This document shows, piece by piece, positions 56,398 to 64,000 of a DNA stretch of 64,000 bases (the first letter of the stretch is position 1; each line of letters starts with the position of its first letter). Source of the DNA: Erinaceus europaeus (taxonomy: Eukaryota > Chordata > Mammalia > Eulipotyphla > Erinaceidae); assembly GCF_950295315.1 (NCBI RefSeq), contig NC_080171.1, forward strand, positions 115,625,064 to 115,689,063, in the 5' to 3' direction. Position numbers and translations under genes: made by a program. A model generated the notes under the pieces. The model had not been told where the DNA came from. It made no database searches and saw only the letters and a list, made by a program, of their open reading frames with translations.

Positions 56398-57245
56398 TCA
56401 CAACACTCCCCCTAAGCCAAAGTTTAATTCAGAGTAAACACCATCTTACAGCAGAATCTGAATATATTTTATAAATCTATGGACATTTCAAAATCATAAT
56501 TGGTATGTATACATTTCTCTACATAGTAAGACTATTTCACATTTATTGCCAAGCTGGCTTTCCTCAGAGTCAACTATTATAAATTTGCCCAACGCTTCTT
56601 TACACACAGGTCAGAACGGAGGCAGGAAGGTTAAAGGCTTTGCTAAAGGTTATGTAGCAAAATCTAACTTACTGTGCCTCATAGAACAGTCAGTCTCTCT
56701 GGATTCCAACAATCTGTTTTCTCCCCAGTAGTTAAGGCCAGTGTTACGGTCCCCTCCTCACCTTCTCACCTCCCCATCTGCAAAGGATAAGGAAAAGCAT
56801 CCCTTCCCTGCCTGAGAGATGCCCACATAACCCTGTCTGTCCAGAGGCTGTGCAGCTAGGCTGAGCGCTTGTGACAACAAACAATAAATCAATACAGCAA
56901 CAGAAAAAAAAAAAGTCCATTTGTACTCCACTTCTCTAGAATAATTCAGAGAAAAACTAAAATATAAACAAGACAAAAACATTTTTTTAAATGTTGTGGC
57001 ACTTTGCTGGAGAGCAAATTCAATTTTATAAAGGGGCAAGATGCTGCTAGTGCCTTGAAGAGTATCAGCAGAGACGGCTCAGTTCACTGAGGCCTGGGCT
57101 GCCAGCACTTTCCTTGACACTTTACACGAGTGACAGGACTTCTCTAGTTTGGGCTTCCCTCACAAGTAAAGGGTGTGATGGAAATGAAATTCTATCCACG
57201 TCCCTTTACAACCCAAAATGTATGAATTAAGAGATTCATGAGTGG
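56398..57245. other. Single-copy stretch, nothing recognised
   Basis: About 0.85 kb with no recognised repeat or coding frame. Confidence 0.45.
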
Positions 57246-57475
57246 TGAGGGCTGAGCGGTGGTGCTCCCGGCTAAGTGCACACAGTACTAAGCACAAGGA
57301 CCCACCTAAGGTCTCGGGTTCGAGGACTCACTGCCCACCTGCAACAGGAAGCTTCTCTAGCAGCGAAGAAGGTCTGCAGGTATCTATCTTTCTCCCTCTC
57401 TATCTCCCCTCCCCTCTCAGTTTCTGTCCTATCCAATAAAATGATGGGGAGGGAAAGGAAAAGAAAAAATAAGTG

Positions 57476-57924
57476 GGGGGCAGAGCCAAGATGGCAACTT
57501 GCAAATAGCGGCTGGCGGGAGCTCCAACAAGCAGCAGCTTGTGACCGGGGATTCTCTAGACAGGGTTCCAGATGCCAGCATGATGCCGACCAGACTTCCC
57601 TGGACAGACAGCCCCACCAATGTGTCCTGGAGCTCTGCTTCCCCAGAGCCCTTCCCCACTAGAGAAAGAGAGAGACAGGCTGGGAGTATGGATCAACCTG
57701 TCAACACCCATGTTCAGCAGGGAAGCAATTACAGAAGCCAGACCTTCCACCTTCTGCACCCCACAATGACCCTGGGCCCATACTCCCAGGGGGTTAAAGA
57801 ATTGGAAAGCTATCAGAGGAGGGGATGGGATACAGAGTTCTGGTGGTGGAAATTATGTGGAGTTGTACCCCTCTTATCCAATGGTTTAGTCAGTGTTTCC
57901 TTTTTATAAATAAAAAAAGAAAGT
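57476..57924 (+). mobile_element. Complete Retro-A retroposon with perfect duplication
   Basis: A 449-base unit bounded by the 11-base duplication aaaaataagtg (57465-57475 and 57925-57935). It starts gggggcagagccaagatggc, which resembles the start of mammalian L1 5' UTRs, and ends cctttttataaataaaaaaag. The middle (ggttccagatgcc to gttgtacccctcttatcc) recurs at 14850, 34850, 59150 and 2034. No tRNA A/B boxes or L1 ORF2 are present. Reading: a non-autonomous, L1-mobilised element, full length at its 5' end. A 136-codon frame spans 57499-57909. Confidence 0.87.
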
Positions 57925-57992
57925 AAAAATAAGTGACTGCCAGGAGCAGTGGATTTTTAGTACTGGCCTGGAGCTCCAGCAACTGGAGGCAG

Positions 57993-58001
57993 AAGAAAGA
58001 G

Positions 58002-58052
<51 letters not shown>

Positions 58053-58086
58053 GAAAGAGAGGGATGGAGAAAGGAAGAGAGAAGGA

Positions 58087-58133
<47 letters not shown>

Positions 58134-58190
58134 GAAGGAAGGAAGGAAGGAAGGAAAGGGAGGGGGAGGAAGAAAGAAAGGAAGGAAGAA
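57993..58190. repeat. GAAA/GGAA purine microsatellite
   Basis: About 200 bases of almost pure purine on the plus strand, mostly GAAA then GGAA units. Confidence 0.97.
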
Positions 58191-58504
58191 AATTCAGTAA
58201 TGGTGTAAATAAGCGATCTCAAATTTCTGCAGAGTATAGACACACCCTTGACTAGGAAAATCTTCCAAAACTACAAGTGTTTCTCAACTGCCTGGTCCCA
58301 AAACACCTAGGAGAAAGTGCCCACAGAAATCATACAAATGAAGTGAATCAAGTCAGTGCCGTGGAAGCCTGTGGAAAAGGACCCGGACCACACAGGCCTC
58401 CTCTGCGGGGATGAAGCGCAGGATGGATGGGCCATAGAAAGATGACAGGCGGATCAAATCGGAGCTGCTTTCTGACGGATGAAACACAGCTTTACATGTA
58501 GAGT

Positions 58505-58665
58505 TTTAATTGTATTTATTTTGTTGTTGCTGTTGATACTGTGATCCACAGAGGAGAGAGAAAGACAACATTGTACCCAAGCTTCCTACAGGGCCATGGG
58601 GCCAGACTTGAACTTGGGTCACAAATACGGCAGACACTCTCCAGATGACCCATTTTCCCTACATC
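58505..58665 (-). mobile_element. Old tRNA-derived SINE, reverse strand
   Basis: A tttattttgttgttgctgtt tail complement, a short purine block, a gacttgaacttgggtc B-box complement and a tRNA-like end. Diverged. Confidence 0.45.
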
Positions 58666-58784
58666 TTTGTTTTCAGTAACTGATCAATGGAAGTATGGTT
58701 TTGAAAGTCCAGCTTTGGTTTCAACTGGGCTATTAGTAACCGCAGCTTTTTTAAGAGAGGTCTGGGGTGTGTGTGGGGGGGTGG

Positions 58785-58935
58785 AGGGGACAGGTTTAAG
58801 CACAACACAAAAGTTTCTTTCTCTGGCGGCCAGGCTCAAGCCTGGGTCATTCACACAGCAATGTAGCGCACTAGCCAAGTGAGCTATTCCATCAGCCCAT
58901 GCTCTGTGGGGCATACAACTATAACACCACCTGGC
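58785..58935 (-). mobile_element. SINE-5-like copy, reverse strand
   Basis: The complement of 58930-58810 gives a gatggaatagctcacttggc head and a B-box relic near 58838-58850. Confidence 0.5.
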
Positions 58936-59094
58936 CCAGTTATTTTATAATTAAGTTTTTAATAACAAGTCTCTAAGAGCTTATAAGATGGGTAATACAG
59001 AGGTAGAGAACTACTGATCTTCAAAAGCCATATATTTAATTCTAGCTGACTATCTAATAAGCTTACATTCTCCACAGATGGAATTATGAGTCAT

Positions 59095-60030
59095 TCCACT
59101 AACTGTCTTTTAGAAGACAATATGAGAAAGAAACCAGGCTCTGTATTTCTCTCTCCTTCTGCTACAAAGTACTCAGGGAAGTCCTACCCATCTAGAGAAA
59201 GACAAAAACAGGCTGGAGGTTTGGATCCATCTACCAATAGCCATGTCCAACAAAGAAGCAATTACAGAAGCCAGAACTCCTACCTTCTACAGCCCAAAAA
59301 CAATTTTTTTTGCCTCCAGGGTTATTGCTGGGACTCAGTGCCTACACCACGAATCCACTGCTTCCGGAGGCTATTTTTTCCCCTTTTGTTACCCTTGTTG
59401 TTTAACACTATTGTGTTTATTATTGTTGTTGTTATTGTTGTAATTGTTATTGGATAGGATAGAGAGAAAATGGAGAGAGGAGGGGAAGACAGAGAGAGGG
59501 AGAGGAAGACAGACACCTGCAGACCTGCTTCACCGCTTGTGAAGTGACCGACCCCCTTGGAGGTGGGGAGCTGGGGGCTTGAACCGGGATCCTTATGCTG
59601 GCCCTTATGCTTCACACCATGTGCGCTTAACCTGTTGCACTACCGCCCATCCCCCCAAAAAAACACTTTTGATCCATACTCCCACTGGGGGAGAAGTGAT
59701 AGAAGAAAGAGGAAAAGAGGGCTCTGAACCCATCAGGACCTGGAGAGAGAGAAGGAAAAAGGGAGGGACATTTGGAGGTAGTAATAGGGTTATGTGTTGC
59801 TTGGAGGGGAAGAGAGGACAGGAACTGGAGAAAAAAGGGGAGGCAATTATGTACAAATGGAAACAGATAGTTGTAGAGATGATGGTTAACCCATGTCTGC
59901 AACCTTAGAAGAACTGCTATAGCTTCCAATGGAGGGATTGGGGATTCAGAACTCTGGTGGTGGGAACAGTGTAGAATTACCCTGTTGACATGTAATTTTA
60001 TAAATCAATATTAAATCACTAATAAATTTT
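59095..60030 (+). mobile_element. Retro-B retroposon, split by a SINE-1L
   Basis: The first part (59140-59302) matches Retro-A (ctctccttctgctacaaagt; agtcctacccatctagagaa; gaagcaattacagaagccag). After the SINE the sequence follows Retro-A to cccactgggggagaagtg and then adds about 200 bases that Retro-A lacks (59690-59930), before the shared ggattcagaactctggtgg end and a 3' terminus like the old L1 3' UTR. This looks like the longer relative from which Retro-A lost an internal part. Confidence 0.82.
59303..59657 (-). mobile_element. SINE-1L nested in Retro-B
   Basis: Reverse copy: gcctccagggttattgctgg, CAA-tract complement, core with a ccgaccccctt insertion, head near 59625-59655. Flanked by ccaaaaacaa / ccaaaaaaac. 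Confidence 0.92.
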
Positions 60031-60703
60031 TTTATAAGTACTCAGGGTCCCTTAAAGAACATGCATTGACTGTGAAATAAACAATTTACTGTAAGTTTAG
60101 AACTTACAGAAACATATTTACTTTGAATTTCAAATAACCAGAGTATCCTCACTGTCAAAAAAAATAACGGAACCCAGTTAGAGGATCTTTGTGACTTCGT
60201 GATAAAGTTGTCATCCACAAATGACTTCAATCAAATCGGCTCGTGCGGGAAATACATTTCAGCATCAGATCAGTTTACTCTTTTCCCTTAATGTGGTACA
60301 AAGGAATGAACCCAGGGCCTTCTTTCTTCAAGGAATTATTGAGAGACTTCTGCACATACAATATTACTCAAATTATCACCATCTTTAGATGTGCAGAAAA
60401 CAAGAGAACTAAGTGCCTCCACTCAGGATTTTACAATTTATGTACAACTGGTAGGAAATGTGGGTACACACTCCCCCACACACAGAGAGAATAAACTAGT
60501 ACTTGCCACTAAAGCACATTAAAAAAAAAAAAGCAATGATGTTAATTGTGGAAAAGAACAGAAAATGTAGATAAGTAGTTAAAAAAAATAATACTCCTAA
60601 TGCCATCACAAAAACTATCTAGTTTTAGTCTCATGGGACAAATCTTTTAGATCACTATGCACTTTTTTAAAACAAAACTAGTATAACATTACAAAGACTA
60701 CTA
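60030..60703. other. AT-rich single-copy stretch
   Basis: No recognised repeat or coding frame. Confidence 0.4.
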
Positions 60704-60721
60704 CCTGATATTTCCTTTTAA

Positions 60722-60932
60722 AAAAAATTTTTTTAGTATCTTTATTTATTGAACAGAGATAGCCAGAAATTGAGATGAAGGGGGAGATAGAGAGGGTGAG
60801 AGACAGAGAGACACCTGCAGCACTGCTTCACCACTTATGAAACTTTGCCCCTGCAGGTGGGTACCAGGGGCTTGAACCTGGGTCCTTGCGCACTATAACG
60901 TGCGCTCAGCCAAGTGCGCCACCACCTGGTCC
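60722..60932 (-). mobile_element. SINE-2 with perfect 18-base duplication
   Basis: Reverse SINE-2 with intact core (cccctgcaggtgggtacc) and B box complement (gcttgaacc). The duplication cctgatatttccttttaa lies at 60704-60721 and 60933-60950 without mismatch, so it is probably recent. Confidence 0.96.
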
Positions 60933-60950
60933 CCTGATATTTCCTTTTAA

Positions 60951-61477
60951 TATATTAAAATTCACTCAGCATTAGTTGTGCCTATTCATTGGAACAGAAA
61001 TGTTTATACAACTTTGGTATATTTGAGACAAATTTTTCAAAATTCAGAGTTAAAATTCATTTTCATTCCTTACTGCAAAATCAGGAATAACAAGAGAAGC
61101 AGCAAAGAACATGAGTAGCATATGGAATTATTTGGAGAATTTTAATACTGACGGGCATCACAGAAGCAAAGCAGAGGATCAATGCCTAACACAATTCCAC
61201 CTGAAGGAAAGCCCTGGTGCCATAAATCTGGCAATTAATGTTTCACATATTTTGAAATGAGACTGATTTATAGCTATAAAAACACAAGGCATCTATGAGG
61301 CTACAACCAATATTTATTTTTATTTTTTATCACAGAACCTCTCCTGACACTACATATTTTATCATAGAAATGAGAACTATTGATACCGTTATCACAGTCA
61401 GCTGTCAAAACACAAAAAAGTCAAGGTCATAAAGTGGCACCAACTCAAAGACAAACTGATAGTTAAAAATGAAAAAG
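60951..61477. other. AT-rich single-copy stretch
   Basis: No recognised repeat or coding frame. Confidence 0.4.
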
Positions 61478-61826
61478 TGGGAGTTGGGCGGTAATTCAGC
61501 GGATTAAGCGCACATGGCAAAGTGTAAGGGCTGGAGTAAGGATCCTGGTTCTAGCCCCCAGCTCCCCACTTGCAGGGGAGTCCCTTCACAAGCAGTGAAG
61601 CAGGCCTGCAGGTGTCTGTCTTTCTCTCCCCCTCTCTGTCTTCCCCTCCTCTCTCCATTTCTCTCTGTCCTATCCAACAACAGTAACAGTTATGACAACA
61701 ATAACAATAACAACTACAACAAGTGCAACAGCAAGGGCAACAAAATGGGAAAAACGGCCTCCAGGAGCAGTGGATTTGTAGTGCAGGCGCAGAGCCCTAG
61801 CAGTAACCCTGGAGGAAAAAAAAAAT
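61478..61826 (+). mobile_element. SINE-1L
   Basis: Head gtgggagttgggcggtaattc, B box ggttctagccc, core acttgcaggggagtcc, CAA tract, L end (ggcctccaggagcagtgg to gtaaccctggagg). Confidence 0.93.
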
Positions 61827-62838
61827 GTAAAACTGTCCTCAGAGCTGACTCTTAGACTCCTCTGACATGATGCATCACAGATTTGTTCTGTTTAGACCAA
61901 GCTCTTTTTTGGTGTTGGATAATTAAGCCACATAGGCACACTGTAGCCCGCATTTTAATTTTTGCTACTATCATTTCCTTTCCTGCAGCACTAAAGATTT
62001 TCATTAAGAGACGCAAACTGCAATCTGTCTACCTACCCAGCCCCAACTTCTATTTTTATTATTCTCCAGCCTTCCTGCCAGTTGGCATTTTATGATGAAC
62101 CTGATAACTACAGCATATAGCACTAGTTAGAAACATGATCAATTTTTTCCCAAAGGATGAATCAATCTTAAATCTCAAAAAAAAAAAAAAGAAAGAAAAA
62201 GTAAAAAAAAGTTTTACAATTAAGCTTCTCTGAAAGCATAAAAATATTTAACAGCCTTTAGGTTCATGATTAGCTCAAAGCCTAGTGATCTGCCTACTTC
62301 TCATGTAATTTTCATAATGAGACTCAGAAGTAGCTTTCCTGACCTCAACACAAAGACTCTCATTCAAAAATAACTTATGATGGTTATCATCTTTGCTCTG
62401 CTTTTTCATTTCTATTAAATTGATTTCCTCACTGTTAGATCCATCAAGTCGCTTTCCAGGACCTCCAACTTTCTACTTATTTTATCTAACTGATGATCGA
62501 AGATGTGTCTATATTTCTCCTGAGGTCCAGCTGAAAACACCTGGATGCACACCTGCAGCAAGCAGATTGAGATCCGATGGTCACCTGGCTTGTAGTCTGT
62601 TCAAGTGGTTTCAGAAAGAGAAAAGCATATTAGTTGGTTCTATGACTTCACTGAAAAGCTGTTCCAAATCATACCTAGATCTCCTCTGTCAACTTCCTCA
62701 ATCTAAGAAGAGGCATATTGCAAAGCTCTATGTGTTAGATTTGGGTCTTTTTTTTTTTCTCTCTCTCTCTGTGAAAGTCTTTGAATGACAGGGTCACAAG
62801 AACATTAAACTGACACGTTTATGAAAATGTCTGTATTA
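61827..62838. other. Single-copy stretch
   Basis: About 1.0 kb with no recognised repeat. A 131-codon plus-strand frame (62393-62788) was considered and not accepted: no domain, promoter or splice evidence. Confidence 0.45.
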
Positions 62839-62850
62839 AAGTATACTTGA

Positions 62851-63264
62851 AGAGGCCTGGCAGTGGTGATACATAATAATATGTTCAAGGACTCATGCAA
62901 GGACCTGGGTTATTTCACAAGTGGTGAAGCAGGTCTGCAAGTATGTCTTCCTCTCTCCCTCTCCATATTCCTCTCCCCTCTCAATTTCTCTCTGTCCTAT
63001 CGAATAAAATGATGGGGGGAGATATGGGTGCCAAGAGGGGCAGACTCATAGTGCCAGTAGTGAGCACCAGTGACTGGAAGCCAAGACAAAAAATTTTAAG
63101 GTGATTCAGGAGGTGATGCAGTGGATAGAGCATTGAGGTTCCAAGTTCGATCCCTGGCAGCACAGGTACCAGAGTAATGTCTGGTTCTTTCTCTCCTCCT
63201 TTCTCATGAATGAATAAATAAATTCTTTAAAAAGAAGAAAAGGAAAAAGAAAAAGAAAAAAAAT
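62851..63264 (+). mobile_element. SINE-2 plus SINE-4 sharing one duplication
   Basis: A SINE-2 long form lacking its B box (62851-63098) is followed directly by a SINE-4 (63100-63240: gcagtggatagagcattgag, B box agttcgatccctggc, taatgtctggttctttc). The 12-base duplication aagtatacttga flanks the pair at 62839-62850 and 63265-63276. Either the SINE-4 landed in the SINE-2 tail, or the pair moved as one. Confidence 0.85.
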
Positions 63265-63276
63265 AAGTATACTTGA

Positions 63277-63690
63277 GAGTCACAGGGTGAAGAAACCAAG
63301 AGATGTCCCTGTTGGAACTGAGACTAACAGACTAGTATTGCTACCTGACAATCATATGTAAGTGAGCACAATCCACAGCTGGTCTTAGCAGAAATGTCAG
63401 GGTACATGGCAAAACAAATATGGAAAATGTAAAAGATGACTCTTTCTTCTCTGACATCTTTCTCACGCTGTATCCCAAATACATACCCCTATCCATCCAC
63501 ATACCCCCGTGGGTAACAATACCAACTTTATGCTGCCCTCGCCTATCCAATCAAAATACAGTCAACACTTGCCAATATATCAAAGTCTGTTGCAGGCAAC
63601 AACAACAAAAAAAACAGCTGTAATCCTGCTCTGACTGAGGGCAAAGAGTGTCACAAGATGTAGCTGACATCATGCTAGAAGAGAGGGGCT
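63277..63690. other. Single-copy stretch, nothing recognised
   Basis: About 0.4 kb without recognisable features. Confidence 0.35.
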
Positions 63691-64000
63691 CTTAATGGGG
63701 AGTGTGCGACTCTTTCTTTCTTGCCCATCAAACTGTTGTCATGGGTCTTTCTCATCTCTGTCAGCACGGTCTTTACGGCAGCGATAATGCCTGACATCGA
63801 TGTAGGTAGCGATGGCATCGGACAGATAATCCATGAGAGTACATGCTCTGAAGCGATGAAAATAACCCGCTTGGCAGTGAGGCCCCCAAAAGGTGACATG
63901 ATAATCATTTAGCAGATGAAGCAATACAAATCTGGCTCAGGGCTGTGGTGCTGTTAACTATTCTCGCTCGGGTGTTACCTTAGAGACATGCCACCATCGC
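63691..64000. other. CpG-richer single-copy block
   Basis: By eye it is noticeably richer in CG than the neighbouring unique DNA (acggcagcg, catcgatg, gcgatggcatcgg, ctcgctcggg). It holds homeodomain-type words (tgataatcat, the GGATTA complement ataatcc). No repeat matches in the window. Short overlapping open frames exist on both strands without a recognisable domain. Confidence 0.4.

Larger units (their letters stand above)
57246..58190 (+). mobile_element. SINE-2 long form split by Retro-A, with expanded GAAA tail
   Basis: The SINE head to the ctatccaataaaatgatgg part is at 57246-57464. After the Retro-A it resumes with actgccaggagcagtgg to gcaactggaggc (57936-57992). Its tail has grown into a GAAA/GGAA array (57993-58190). 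Confidence 0.88.

Noticed and set aside
2000..62000. CRISPR-like repeated units
   Set aside because: The recurring units are interspersed SINEs on both strands with target duplications; spacing is irregular and the genome is mammalian.
62393..62788. 131-codon open frame, plus strand
   Set aside because: No domain recognised and no conserved gene structure. Its end is a T-run and CT repeat, typical of a chance frame.

Overview
This is mammalian nuclear DNA that is very rich in repeats, and I found no supportable protein-coding exon, rRNA gene or intact tRNA gene. It reads as intergenic or deep intronic sequence. Every long open frame is a repeat shadow, a purine microsatellite, or an isolated frame with no coding signature. 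From memory, the dominant tRNA-derived SINE (a tRNA-like head with the B box ggttcgagccc, then a cacctgcagg core, a pyrimidine block, a CAA/TAA-rich tract and the tail acaagggcaacaaaaggg) is the family I associate with hedgehogs (Erinaceus). The species call is inference and could not be searched.

Repeat names used below. SINE-1 is the family just described; the short form (S) stops after acaagggcaacaaaaggg, and the long form (L) adds about 70 bases from ggcctccaggagc to aaccctggagg. SINE-2 is related, with a cagtggcgcacctgg head and a cagggggaaagcttcac core; some copies also carry an L-like 3' end. SINE-3 is about 115 bases, with the head gatagcataatggttatgc and the end gagctgagcagtgctctgg. 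SINE-4 has the head gcagtggataaagcattag and the end agtgatgtctggttctttc. SINE-5 has a tagctcacttgg head. There are roughly seventy SINE copies in all. Retro-A and Retro-B are non-autonomous retroposons whose sequence links them to L1. L1 copies are mostly the 3' half of ORF2 plus 3' UTR, and several are broken by nested SINEs.

Layout. 1-0.5 kb: a solo LTR of an endogenous retrovirus abutting a SINE-1 tail. 0.5-18.6 kb: scattered SINEs, short L1 3' pieces, Retro-A and Retro-B copies, and CA/TG and GA microsatellites. 18.6-32.3 kb: more single-copy DNA, with a 259-base segment present twice (19.2 and 24.0 kb) and a dimeric SINE at 29.6-30.2 kb. 32.3-48.5 kb: an L1 graveyard of at least six partial L1 elements inserted beside and into each other and filled with SINEs; inside it lies a repeat-poor island (38.2-39.6 kb) holding an inverted repeat with two perfect RFX X-box motifs. 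48.5-64 kb: SINEs separated by single-copy DNA, a complete Retro-A with target-site duplication at 57.5 kb, a Retro-B at 59.1-60.0 kb, and a CpG-richer single-copy block at the right edge.

The parts form no pathway. The common mechanism is L1-driven target-primed reverse transcription, shown by target-site duplications of 9-18 bases, A-rich tails, 5' truncations and one 5' inversion. Gaps not listed separately showed nothing I could identify.
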